Shown: positions 18,522 through 27,061 of the stretch, in pieces
Numbering within the stretch: position 1 is the stretch's first letter
How the letters are laid out: every line of letters starts with the position of its first letter
Assembly (NCBI GenBank): GCA_964487845.1
Contig: CAZASK010000001.1
Span: forward strand, 61,136-125,135
Length of the DNA stretch: 64,000 nt
Reading direction: 5' to 3'
DNA from: CAZASK01 sp964487845
GTDB lineage: Bacteria > Chlamydiota > Chlamydiia > Chlamydiales > FEN-1388
Made by a program: the position numbers and the translations under genes
Notes under the pieces: model-generated
What the model was told of the DNA's origin: nothing
Seen by the model: only the letters and a program-made list of their open reading frames with translations
The model's database searches: none

Positions 18522-19157
18522 CTATTTTTTTAATGTGGCCCATAGGCCGTCAACATTTTTTGAGCGGATCAAATGGAGGTTTTGTTTGATTTTCTCTAAA
18601 TCCCAATTCCACCACTGTATTTCTAACAATTTTTCTATTTCTTTATCGCTGAAGCGCTTTTTAATCAGCTTTGCAGGATTGCCTCCCCAGATTTCATAAG
18701 GGCCTACGTTTTTTGTAATCAAACTGCGAGCTCCAATAACCGCGCCATCAGCTATCTGTAGGCCTGGCATGATCAATGCCTCCACTCCAATCCACACATC
18801 GTTTCCGATGACTGTATCTCCTTTTAGTTTTTGAGCCTTTGGTGCAACCTTGTTATAGCCATCAAAATCATCCTCTAAGAAATCTAAAGGATAGCTCGCG
18901 ATCCACTCATAATTATGGCCCTGCGTGCCTCCCATCATAAATTTCACTCCGCTCGCAATCGAGCAGAATTTGCCTATGATAAGGCGATCCGTCTCATGTG
19001 GCTGCCTATGGTTATCCCTCTCATCTAAATACATGACGCAGTCTTCGAAGGATCTGCCGTGGTAATAGCCTGAGTAGTACGAATAATCGCCTACCATAAT
19101 ATGCTTTGCTTTCACGTGATTTTTGATGATGATAGACTCTCGATAGCTCTTAAACAT
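18522..19157 (-). CDS. CatB/Vat-type hexapeptide-repeat acetyltransferase
   Basis: 211-aa xenobiotic acetyltransferase-family protein using acetyl-CoA. The left-handed beta-helix is visible as hexapeptide repeats (IIGKFCSIASGVKF, VIGNDVWIGVEALIMPGLQI, GAVIGARSLITKNVGPY). The active-site histidine is in GHNYEWIASYP (about residue 82), and the GGNPAKLIKKRF segment before the C-terminal helix is typical. Members inactivate chloramphenicol or streptogramins, but many chromosomal relatives have unknown substrates, so drug resistance is not implied. It lies convergent to the Rhs cluster and just downstream of the lipoprotein/aroG pair. Confidence 0.88.
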   Translation of the reverse strand: MFKSYRESIIIKNHVKAKHIMVGDYSYYSGYYHGRSFEDCVMYLDERDNHRQPHETDRLIIGKFCSIASGVKFMMGGTQGHNYEWIASYPLDFLEDDFDGYNKVAPKAQKLKGDTVIGNDVWIGVEALIMPGLQIADGAVIGARSLITKNVGPYEIWGGNPAKLIKKRFSDKEIEKLLEIQWWNWDLEKIKQNLHLIRSKNVDGLWATLKK

Positions 19158-19173
19158 GTTGATGTTCCCTGTA

Positions 19174-19623
19174 CTACTCTTTGAGGGTGATTTTTTCGAC
19201 CCAAAACTTATGTTTGCTTACTGCAATTTCCTTACCTTCTTGAATGATTGCAATTTTGTAACTCAGCAATCCACCCGTCTCCTTGTAGCGCTCTTCCCCA
19301 ATCCTGAAAACAGAGCTGCCCAGTGCATTGGTGATGGCATGCTCTTCCACTCCCTCTTCTTCACTCTTGTTCACTCGGTAGAGAATGCGTAGTGTACATG
19401 GGGCCTTCTTGAGAGTAGAAAAGGGGAGTGCCCAGTTGATATAGATGCGCTGGCCATAGTAGGGATGATCTTTGCGAGGATCGGGTGTGTCTACTACACA
19501 GCTTGCCAAATTTTTCTTGTTGTAATAGTCACTGCGTACTGACAAAAGGGGAGTGGTGCATGAGAAGATAAAAAATGAACTTATGCAGAAGAGGAGCTGC
19601 GTTATTTTTGTACTGAAGTGCAT
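19174..19623 (-). CDS. Small lipoprotein downstream of aroG
   Basis: 149 aa from ATG 19623, which follows GAGGAA. The N-terminus MHFSTKITQLLFCISSFFIF ends at a lipobox-like IFSC, so it is probably an exported lipoprotein. The mature part contains PYYGQRIYINWALPFSTL and VFRIGEERYKETGGLLSYK, which suggest a beta-sandwich. The start lies 22 bases inside the aroG 3' end, so the genes are coupled. A short lipoprotein gene beside aroG is also found in Chlamydia. No function known. Confidence 0.75.
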   Translation of the reverse strand: MHFSTKITQLLFCISSFFIFSCTTPLLSVRSDYYNKKNLASCVVDTPDPRKDHPYYGQRIYINWALPFSTLKKAPCTLRILYRVNKSEEEGVEEHAITNALGSSVFRIGEERYKETGGLLSYKIAIIQEGKEIAVSKHKFWVEKITLKE

Positions 19624-20654
19624 GGGGTATTCCTCATGTTCGTGAATTTGAAAGTCGAAGCGGCATAGCGAATCAATGACTCTGTCGTATGCCAATCAAG
19701 GCAAGGATCAGTGATCGAAAGGTTTGCAGCAGCTTGTGGACCAAAGCTTTGCCTTCCCTGAACAAGATGACTTTCAATCATCATTCCTCGCACCTCAGGA
19801 GCCTGTCTAAAAATATCGTCGATGATATGGGATACTACCTTTTTTTGCTGCTCTGGATTCCGAAAAGAGTTGTCGTGAGCACAGTCGATGAGAATGGATG
19901 GAAAAAGCCCTTCTGCTCGCATAGCAGCTACAGCTTGATGTACATATTCTATCGTATAGTTAGGATTCTTTTCTCCGCCTCGTAGTACGATGTGAGGGGA
20001 TTTGTTGCCTTCGCTGCGCACGATTTCTAATTTTCCATCGATGTTCATGTGGAGAAAAACGTGTGGCTCTTTGGCAACAGATGCCGCCTGTACAGCATTG
20101 AAAATAGAGCCATCAGGCGTGTTTTTAAATCCAATAGGCATCGGTAAAAGAGATGCAAGCTGTCGATGGATTTGAGATTGTGTCGTCCGTGCTCCAATAG
20201 ACCCCCAGCTGACGAGGTCTTCAAGATAATATGCTGCCAGAGGATCGAGAAATTCAAGACCCGCTGCAAGACCAAGGCTCGCAAGCTCTGCTAAAAAAGT
20301 CCTCGCTTGCCGAATCCCTGTCAGAATATCATGGCTGCCATCTTTCAAAGGATCAGAGAGAAATCCCTTCCACCCATGGGAAGTCCTGCTTTTTTCGAAG
20401 TAGGTGCGCATTACGATGAAGAAATGATCTTCGATTTCACGTGATAGCTTGGAGAGGTTTTTGGCATATTCTCTGGCACTGTCGAGATCATGGATCGAAC
20501 ACGGGCCTACTATAAGCACGCGCCTTGGGTCGCTGCCCTGTAAGATAGAGGTAATCGTGTTTCGATGACGTGTGATGATAGAGGAATCTAAGAGAGGTAT
20601 TTCTTGGCGTATTTTGCTCGGTTCTATGATCATTTTTCTTGCGTTATCCTTCAT
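19602..20654 (-). CDS. aroG: 3-deoxy-7-phosphoheptulonate (DAHP) synthase, class I
   Basis: First enzyme of the shikimate pathway: phosphoenolpyruvate plus erythrose-4-phosphate gives DAHP. 350 aa, normal for class I AroFGH. Motifs: RVLIVGPCSIHD (metal-binding Cys), MRTYFEKSRTSHGWKG, GARTTQSQIHRQLAS, GFKNTPDGSIFNA and LIDCAHDNS. A second in-frame ATG seven codons downstream (20633) has AAGGATAA ahead of it and could be the real start. Divergent from the 501-aa gene at 20751. Confidence 0.95.
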   Translation of the reverse strand: MKDNARKMIIEPSKIRQEIPLLDSSIITRHRNTITSILQGSDPRRVLIVGPCSIHDLDSAREYAKNLSKLSREIEDHFFIVMRTYFEKSRTSHGWKGFLSDPLKDGSHDILTGIRQARTFLAELASLGLAAGLEFLDPLAAYYLEDLVSWGSIGARTTQSQIHRQLASLLPMPIGFKNTPDGSIFNAVQAASVAKEPHVFLHMNIDGKLEIVRSEGNKSPHIVLRGGEKNPNYTIEYVHQAVAAMRAEGLFPSILIDCAHDNSFRNPEQQKKVVSHIIDDIFRQAPEVRGMMIESHLVQGRQSFGPQAAANLSITDPCLDWHTTESLIRYAASTFKFTNMRNTPCTSVQK

Positions 20655-20750
20655 CTATTCCCATCGAGCTTAGCTGAAAGTGCTATTTTTGAATCTCATT
20701 TTTCAGCTACGATGACGACATCTTGAAATTTTTACTGGAATAAGATTGAG

Positions 20751-22256
20751 ATGAGTCTTTTGCATCAGCTTGCTCGACGCTTCCCGCATTACCAGTTCAG
20801 TGTCTCATATGGTGATTCAAAAGGGCGAGGAGAATCGTTTTCTATCGAGCAAAAGGGCCGCGTTTTTCTCATGAAGGTAGAATCACACCTTGCAAAGTCA
20901 TATGCACTATCAAGACTTCAGTCAGGACTCAAGAGTGGCTATATTCGTGATGTGGTCGGCAAGAGCAATCCGCAATTTGAATATCGCCCGTTGTGGATTA
21001 CAAAGACAAAGCGATTTACACTCCCTTCTCTATTAGAAATCGATCTGCCCGACTGGGTCGATGAGGTGCTTCATGATGAAGCTCTTCTTCTTGATACAAT
21101 ACACGAGCTTGTCCTGGAAGCAATCGATTGCGGCATGAATATGCTCTTTTTTGCTCCATGTGAGGGGGAGGCTGTGGAGGTCGCCAAGAACCCACTTTCA
21201 TGGAAAGCATTGCGACTTGTATTGGATTTCATAAAAGAGCAAGAAATTCGTGTCGGACTTCATTTTTCATCTCCTCCCTATCAAGCAGATGCACATAAAT
21301 CATGGAGTGATGCAATAGCTGTTTTATACAGCTCTTTTGATTACCTGATCATCCATCAGGGAGCTCTTTCTTTGCCGGCAGGAGATAAAACTCAATGGGA
21401 GCAGGCTAAAGAAGAGATTCACATAATAGAAAGGTCTATCAAGGTCCCTCTTGTATATGTGCTGAAGCAGCAAGATGACAATGGAGGCAAACGGCAGGCA
21501 GAGTGGATGCCCCGACTTTCGAAAGAAATTAGTCCTGCTACGCTGTTGTTTTTTTCCGCGACTCTCTATGCCCCATTTTCATTTTCTACAACGCTTCATC
21601 CCTATTTGATGAAGCTATCAACTGAATTAGTAGGATCGTTTGATACAATCATCCCTTGGTTGTCTGTGTCTGAGATTGTCTTATCAGATGGTGAGTCGAT
21701 TCCCTATTTCGGCATGGATCTGATAGAAGAGGTGGTCGGCTGTCAGCGAGAAAATCGTTTGCACGGCGCAGCTCTTGCAGTCAGAGCAGTGGCGTCTCCT
21801 CACTCTTTGCCGCGGCTGGCAGCGTGGGTAATAGGTCAGCGTATGTGGCAATTTCAGTCGACAGCGCGTCTCATTAAGGAGGGAATACAAAGAGATTTTC
21901 CTGAGTTGCCAGAGGTCATGGTGCATACTCTTCTGCAATATCTCGATCAAGTTCTCGTCTGCTATGGATCGGTCAGACGTATAGCCTCTATACTGTATGA
22001 TCGCAATAGGCCGTATGAAAAAGAGCGAATAAGGATCGAAATATTCCGGCTCGCTGCTCAATTTGAAGCGTTTTGTTTGACTTTGCACGCTCTTGCATCT
22101 TCTTGTGATCCTGGGCTCGTCCGGAAAGCGCAATCTCTTTCAACTACATTGGTGAAACTACAGCTTTTTATTGCTCATTTCCTAGAAGAGCAGATACAAG
22201 CACACTCATTAAAAACACCCCCATTTCTCCTCGGATATTCGCCTGTTGCTTTATAG
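20751..22256 (+). CDS. Hypothetical protein, 501 aa
   Basis: Not recognised by name. No signal peptide or membrane segment. The first 70 residues look like a small alpha/beta domain; residues about 90-290 alternate hydrophobic strands and helices (MNMLFFAPCEGEAVEV, IRVGLHFSSPPYQADAHKSW, YLIIHQGALSLP, VPLVYVLKQ), suggesting a TIM-barrel-like fold; the C-terminal third is helical. Expressed divergently from aroG. Chlamydia has an unknown protein of similar size near aroG and this may be its counterpart, but I cannot verify that here. Confidence 0.7.
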   Translation: MSLLHQLARRFPHYQFSVSYGDSKGRGESFSIEQKGRVFLMKVESHLAKSYALSRLQSGLKSGYIRDVVGKSNPQFEYRPLWITKTKRFTLPSLLEIDLPDWVDEVLHDEALLLDTIHELVLEAIDCGMNMLFFAPCEGEAVEVAKNPLSWKALRLVLDFIKEQEIRVGLHFSSPPYQADAHKSWSDAIAVLYSSFDYLIIHQGALSLPAGDKTQWEQAKEEIHIIERSIKVPLVYVLKQQDDNGGKRQAEWMPRLSKEISPATLLFFSATLYAPFSFSTTLHPYLMKLSTELVGSFDTIIPWLSVSEIVLSDGESIPYFGMDLIEEVVGCQRENRLHGAALAVRAVASPHSLPRLAAWVIGQRMWQFQSTARLIKEGIQRDFPELPEVMVHTLLQYLDQVLVCYGSVRRIASILYDRNRPYEKERIRIEIFRLAAQFEAFCLTLHALASSCDPGLVRKAQSLSTTLVKLQLFIAHFLEEQIQAHSLKTPPFLLGYSPVAL

Positions 22257-22273
22257 ATACAGTGATAAAATCA

Positions 22274-22302
22274 TTGCTTTGAAGCTGGAAATAAGGTACA
22301 AT
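22274..22302 (+). promoter_or_regulatory. Promoter of the agcS pair
   Basis: TTGCTT at 22274-22279 and TACAAT at 22297-22302, spacer exactly 17 bases, 48 bases ahead of the first symporter gene and just after the preceding stop codon. Confidence 0.65.
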
Positions 22303-22349
22303 TGGTATCTAAATTTTTTATTTTACATGTTAAGTGAAATGGAGATCAT

Positions 22350-23768
22350 ATGGCAGATATAGCATCCATAGTAAGTTCTGTTCGAGCAGCTGTCTGGGGA
22401 GTGCCTATCCTTGTTTTGCTTTTTGGCGTCGGTATTTACCTCACGTGTGTGTTGCGTGGGATGCAACTTCGCTATCTGTGGCGTGCACTGCGCATGATCG
22501 GCAAGAAGGAAGAAACGACGGATAAGATACAAGGGGATATTAGCCCATTTCAATCATTAATGACCTCAGTAGCTTCTGCTGTAGGAACTGGAAGCATTGT
22601 AGGTGTGGCGACAGCAATTTGCGCAGGTGGCCTTGGCGCTGTTTTTTGGATGTGGGTCATGGTCTTTATCTCTATGGCGATTAAGTACTCCGAAGCACTT
22701 TTAGCGGTAAAATATCGATGCGTAGACAAGCGAGGAGAAATCGCTGGTGGCCCCATGTACTACATAGAAAAAGGTCTTGGCTGGAAGTGGTTGGCTTGTG
22801 CTTTTTCGCTTTTTGGCGCTATCGCAGCTATCGGTACTGGAAATCTCGTTCAGGTAAACTCTATCGCAGAAGTCATGAACAAAGCATTTAATGTCGACAT
22901 CCTGACAACGGGTATTGTGTTGCTAGTGTTATGCGGTATTGTGCTCTTTAGGGGGATCAAAAGTATCGCTTACGTCTCTTCGATGCTCGTTCCTATGATG
23001 GCGCTCTTTTATGTTCTGGCAGGTTGTGTCGTGATGTGTATGTTTCGAAGTGAGCTGCCAGCTGCTATTGCGCTTATTTTTTCATCAGCATTTTCTGGAC
23101 AAGCTGCCTTTGGGGGCTTTTTAGGCTCTACTGTGATGATGGGTTTGCAGGCAGGTGTTGCTCGCAGCGTCTTCTCGAGCGAAGCTGGCCTTGGGATTTC
23201 TTCTATCGCAGCGGCAGCAGCAAAGACAGGATCTTCCGGAAGACAGGCCATGCTTTCTATGGCCGCAACACTCATGTCTACAGCTTTAATCTGTACCATC
23301 ACCGCAGTTGTGATAGCCATCACTGGTGTGATGGGCTCGACCGATGCGAGCGGAAGACTTGTCAACGGAGCTTCTCTTGCTATCGAAGCGTTTAGTGCTG
23401 CTATGCCCGTAGCTGGTCATTATATCGTCGCTCTCGGTCTGATCTTGTTTGCCTTCACTACCGTGATTGCATGGGCATACTACGGTGAAAAGTGTGTGGA
23501 GTATCTCTTTGGCGAGCGATTTGTTATTCCCTATAGAGTCGTATATACTCTTCTTATCTTGCCAGGCGCACTTTTCTCATTAGAGACTATATGGGCATTT
23601 GCGGACGCTATGAATGGCTTGATGGTTATTCCAAACATGATTGCGCTTCTTGGTCTTTCTGGGGTCATACAAAAAGAGACAAAGTTGTTCGTTGAAGAGC
23701 AGAATGAATTAGCTCGCTCGTCTGCTCAGTCTGTGGTATCTACAACTATAGCGGCTAACGAGTCATGA
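22350..23768 (+). CDS. agcS: Sodium:alanine/glycine-type symporter (AgcS family), copy 1
   Basis: Inner-membrane importer of small neutral amino acids driven by sodium. 472 aa with about ten to eleven membrane segments. Family motifs: GTGSIVGVATAICAGGLGAVFW (about residues 79-100, split by the sodium site), EIAGGPMYYIEKGLG, SSEAGLGISSIAAAAAKT and FTTVIAWAYYGEKCVEYLFG. An obligate intracellular bacterium would use it to take host amino acids. It ends in an ATGA overlap with a second, related gene. Confidence 0.92.
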   Translation: MADIASIVSSVRAAVWGVPILVLLFGVGIYLTCVLRGMQLRYLWRALRMIGKKEETTDKIQGDISPFQSLMTSVASAVGTGSIVGVATAICAGGLGAVFWMWVMVFISMAIKYSEALLAVKYRCVDKRGEIAGGPMYYIEKGLGWKWLACAFSLFGAIAAIGTGNLVQVNSIAEVMNKAFNVDILTTGIVLLVLCGIVLFRGIKSIAYVSSMLVPMMALFYVLAGCVVMCMFRSELPAAIALIFSSAFSGQAAFGGFLGSTVMMGLQAGVARSVFSSEAGLGISSIAAAAAKTGSSGRQAMLSMAATLMSTALICTITAVVIAITGVMGSTDASGRLVNGASLAIEAFSAAMPVAGHYIVALGLILFAFTTVIAWAYYGEKCVEYLFGERFVIPYRVVYTLLILPGALFSLETIWAFADAMNGLMVIPNMIALLGLSGVIQKETKLFVEEQNELARSSAQSVVSTTIAANES

Positions 23769-25213
23769 TAGAAGCCGTTCTTTCCCTTCTCGATCAGGTG
23801 TATCACCTTGTATGGGGAATTCCTCTACTTGCCCTTTTAATTGGGGTGGGTATCTACTATACGGTGGCTCTGCGTGCTATTCAATTTCGCTATCTCCTAA
23901 AAGGGCTGCGCTTGGCCTTTGGCTCAGATGAATCACATGAGAAGCACTCGAAAGGCGATATTAGCCATTTTCAGTCACTGATGACTGCATTAGCTGCGAC
24001 TATTGGCATCGGAAACATTGCCGGTGTGGCGACAGCTTTTGTCAGCGGTGGCATGGGTGCTATGTTTTGGATGTGGGTGACTGCGCTTGTCGGGATGGCT
24101 ATCAAATATGCAGAGGCAGTGCTCGCTGTCAAATACAGGGTCATAGATGGCCGCAATGAGATGGCTGGTGGGCCCATGTACTTTATCGACCGTGGCCTTG
24201 GTTGGAAAAAACTCGCTCTTAGCTTTGCCTTCTTTGGTGCATTGGCCGCGCTGGGCGGGGGAAATATGCTACAGGCAAACTCAGTAGCAGCGGTCATGAA
24301 GACGTCGCTCGCGATCGATCCTATGTGGACAGCTATTGTTCTTTCGTGTGTCACAGGATTAAGCATTCTTGGAGGTATCAAAAGTATAGGGAAGATTACT
24401 TCTCTTTTGGTCCCTTTGATGGCATTAGTGTATGTAGGAGGCTGTCTGGTCGTCTTAGCATGCTGCTACGATCAAATTCCTCGCGCTCTGTATGATATCG
24501 TTACAAATGCATTTACTGGGCAGGCAGCATTAGGTGGATTTCTTGGATCGTCAGTAGCAATGGCAGTTCAAGTGGGCGTAAGTCGGGGAGTGATGACGAG
24601 TGAAGCTGGACTTGGTACGGCATCGATTGCATCAGCTGCTGCAAAGACGTCGACTCCTGTCCATCAAGGTCTTGTATCGATGACAGGATCTTTCCTTGCT
24701 ACTATATTGATGTGCTCGGCTACGGCACTTGTATTAGGCGTTACGAATGTATTCGGTACTGTAGACCAAGAAGGCAAGCTGCTGAATGGCGCTGCGATGA
24801 CAATGTATGCATTTGAGTCAGTGCTTCCTTATGGAAGTTGGATCGTCAGTATAGGCCTTGTGATGTTTGCTTTTACAACGCTTATCGGCTGGGCCTATTA
24901 TGGCGAGCGATGTGTGGAATATCTCTTTGGTGAAAAAACGGTATTTCCATATCGCATACTATTTACGCTCATTGTGGCTGCGGGAGCTATGCTCGAGTTA
25001 GAGGTGGTCTGGAAGTTATCAGATATCTTTAATGGGTTGATGGCATTTCCGAATGTCATCGGAATTTTGCTTTTGTCGCCTGTTGTGATTCGCGAGACAA
25101 AGCACTTTATAAAGGCAGAGCACCGAAAAGTGCTCTGCTCAAAAGGACAGATCTTAGTGCCACACAGCGAAAGTAGCGCCCATGATCATGAGCATGATAA
25201 GGTAAAAGCCTGA
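23765..25213 (+). CDS. agcS: Sodium:alanine/glycine-type symporter (AgcS family), copy 2
   Basis: 482-aa paralogue of the preceding gene, with the same blocks: GIGNIAGVATAFVSGGMG, EMAGGPMYFIDRGLGWKK, SEAGLGTASIASAAAKT and FAFTTLIGWAYYGERC. The start overlaps the stop of copy 1 (ATGA), so both come from one message. Divergence is spread evenly over the protein, suggesting an old duplication with possible substrate specialisation. The histidine-rich C-terminus (SSAHDHEHDKVKA) overlaps the convergent gene at 25154-25555 by 60 bases. Confidence 0.92.
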   Translation: MIEAVLSLLDQVYHLVWGIPLLALLIGVGIYYTVALRAIQFRYLLKGLRLAFGSDESHEKHSKGDISHFQSLMTALAATIGIGNIAGVATAFVSGGMGAMFWMWVTALVGMAIKYAEAVLAVKYRVIDGRNEMAGGPMYFIDRGLGWKKLALSFAFFGALAALGGGNMLQANSVAAVMKTSLAIDPMWTAIVLSCVTGLSILGGIKSIGKITSLLVPLMALVYVGGCLVVLACCYDQIPRALYDIVTNAFTGQAALGGFLGSSVAMAVQVGVSRGVMTSEAGLGTASIASAAAKTSTPVHQGLVSMTGSFLATILMCSATALVLGVTNVFGTVDQEGKLLNGAAMTMYAFESVLPYGSWIVSIGLVMFAFTTLIGWAYYGERCVEYLFGEKTVFPYRILFTLIVAAGAMLELEVVWKLSDIFNGLMAFPNVIGILLLSPVVIRETKHFIKAEHRKVLCSKGQILVPHSESSAHDHEHDKVKA

Positions 25214-25555
25214 GCATACCAAAAATTTTGTTATAGACTTGTGGCCCCAAAGTACTTTTGAGAAGCCAGCTGTTGCCATAAAGCCAAACCATGCCCAGAA
25301 GCCAACTTTTGCTCCTGACATCACGCTGTCAGCATGCATTGCCATTACAAAATTAGACAAGACATATCCCATGATGCATGCAAGAGCAAATTCTGCTATG
25401 TAGGATGTCCATGAGCAAGAGCTTTTGCATTCATTTTTTGACGTACAGCAGCTCATACTGCCGAACAGACTAGGTGAATACCAGACCCAGCCTAATCCCA
25501 TGTAGACAAAAGCCATTACGATAATAGCCGTCATATTTGGGTTCATCATTTCCAT
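25154..25555 (-). CDS. Small four-helix membrane protein, DUF1761-like
   Basis: 133 aa from ATG 25555, preceded by AAGGAGT; the longer frame to 25630 lacks a ribosome binding site. Four hydrophobic segments with the pattern AFVYMGLGWVWYSPSLFG in the first helix, typical of DUF1761 inner-membrane proteins. A cysteine-rich loop (MSCCTSKNECKSSC) follows the first segment. Its last 60 bases overlap the end of the second symporter gene on the other strand. Function unknown. Confidence 0.75.
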   Translation of the reverse strand: MEMMNPNMTAIIVMAFVYMGLGWVWYSPSLFGSMSCCTSKNECKSSCSWTSYIAEFALACIMGYVLSNFVMAMHADSVMSGAKVGFWAWFGFMATAGFSKVLWGHKSITKFLVCSGFYLIMLMIMGATFAVWH

Positions 25556-25628
25556 AGTCCACTCCTTTATGGTTGTGGTTTTTTTATACGATACTACCAC
25601 GACATAGCAGGTATGGCTGTAAAAAGTC

Positions 25629-25661
25629 AAAAAATATTGGAGGGAATTTTACAATTCCCTC
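25629..25661 (-). terminator. Intrinsic terminator of the 25674-26954 gene
   Basis: On the minus strand a perfect 9-bp stem GAGGGAATT / AATTCCCTC (25640-25661) with a four-base loop is followed by a run of six T (25629-25634), twelve bases after the stop codon. This is the most classical rho-independent terminator in the window. Confidence 0.8.
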
Positions 25662-25673
25662 ATGAGTGAGTAA

Positions 25674-26954
25674 TTAATTATCACTGACCTTCATCAGGGC
25701 GCTATTACTTGAATATCCCTCTACATGTAAATTGTGTAACAACGCCTTACATATGTTGTTGTTATATCGTGCTTTTTGGAGAGCGTAATCTTTTTCATTG
25801 TCTTCGATAGTCACTTTTTGCAAAGGAGCGCATATTAATTTCGAAAGATCGATATGAAAGTTTTTAAAAGAAAGTGTAATTTGTTGAAATGATGAAGCTA
25901 TGTAGCATCTCATTGCAGCTATATCTCCCAAGACTGATAGTAATGTATTTTTATCTACAGCATATGATTCTGCAATTGAATTTTGGTGCTCATGCATCAG
26001 AGTGACCAATATTTCTGCTTCCTCTTGATTTTTTGCAAACATCAAACGATTCATATGGACAATTGCTGTAGTTATGTGCCACACTGTCTTTAGAGCGTAG
26101 TCGTTGGGTCCATCTAGCGACATTTTTTTTAAGTCTGTCTCTATGATTTGAAGAAGATTTTCTTCCTCTTTCATTAGGGGAGTGCGTAAGAGAATTGGTA
26201 AGAAATAGAGATGAACAAAGCTTGTATCTTTAAACAGTTCATCACTCGGCTTGTTTGAAAATTTTGTATAGTCTTCTTTTAGGATATCCAATATTTTAGA
26301 ACAACTGTATTCCTTATCAAAAATGCACGCTATTATTTTAGCGAAAAATAATTTCTTTTCTTGTTCTTCCAAGATACAGCCTTCGGCTAGTTGAATTTTT
26401 CTTGTCTTTACCTTCATTAAATCAGAGTTGATTGTTTCGTAGGCTGACTGAGAGATGCTCATTTCACTTGTTTGAATATTCATGAGGTGGGCGAGTAAAG
26501 TTTTAAAATAGACATCATGCGCAGTCTGCTTAAAAATGTTATAATCTAATTCTTTGAGATCAGGTCTTTGATAGCTATTTTTGGTAGATTTTTCTATTAG
26601 CTGTGCATCTATTTGTAACTGTTCTATTTCTTCAAGAACTTTTTTTGTATTTTCAGGGTCGTGTTTGCTAACGAGTTCGCCTGCTTCTGTTAATAAATTT
26701 TTTATAGCTTTTACATTATGGAAACGCTCAATATGCTGGTCCGAAAAAGCAATTTTATTGAACTTTTTATATGTAAGAGAATTTTTTAAGAATTCTTGGT
26801 TGTCCTGATAGTTTGCCACTAATTTGAAGACAGCATAGAGCCGATCATTTTTCGTTTTTGCTTGTAATTGTTGTAGCATTTCTTGAGGAGAGCCGCACAA
26901 TGTAACATAATATTCATCTTTATAATCGGATGTATAGTTTTTAATTATATTCAC
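25674..26954 (-). CDS. Hypothetical AT-rich protein, 426 aa
   Basis: Not recognised. 426 aa, lysine-, asparagine- and leucine-rich, largely helical, with no signal peptide and no membrane segment. It looks like a soluble alpha-helical repeat protein (for example EEIEQLQIDAQLIEKS and TLMHEHQNSIAESYAVDK). The AT-rich codon use differs from the neighbouring housekeeping genes, and it stands alone with its own terminator. In a chlamydia-like organism such a gene could encode a type III effector, but nothing in the sequence proves it. Confidence 0.7.
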   Translation of the reverse strand: MNIIKNYTSDYKDEYYVTLCGSPQEMLQQLQAKTKNDRLYAVFKLVANYQDNQEFLKNSLTYKKFNKIAFSDQHIERFHNVKAIKNLLTEAGELVSKHDPENTKKVLEEIEQLQIDAQLIEKSTKNSYQRPDLKELDYNIFKQTAHDVYFKTLLAHLMNIQTSEMSISQSAYETINSDLMKVKTRKIQLAEGCILEEQEKKLFFAKIIACIFDKEYSCSKILDILKEDYTKFSNKPSDELFKDTSFVHLYFLPILLRTPLMKEEENLLQIIETDLKKMSLDGPNDYALKTVWHITTAIVHMNRLMFAKNQEEAEILVTLMHEHQNSIAESYAVDKNTLLSVLGDIAAMRCYIASSFQQITLSFKNFHIDLSKLICAPLQKVTIEDNEKDYALQKARYNNNICKALLHNLHVEGYSSNSALMKVSDN

Positions 26955-27061
26955 AAGTAAACCTGTTTTGTTTTAAGTAATAAAGTTATGGATTGAATTT
27001 TATTGAAATTCAAATACTATTTTTATTCTATTTGTAGGGGCTAAATATATGCGTTATGACC

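Noticed and set aside
18522..19157. The CatB-like gene considered as an acquired antibiotic-resistance cassette.
   Set aside because: No integron, insertion sequence or attachment site nearby; many chromosomal relatives have no resistance role.
26993..27013. TTGAATTT/AAATTCAA repeat after valS considered as a terminator.
   Set aside because: Only A-T pairs and no following U-run, so too weak to call.
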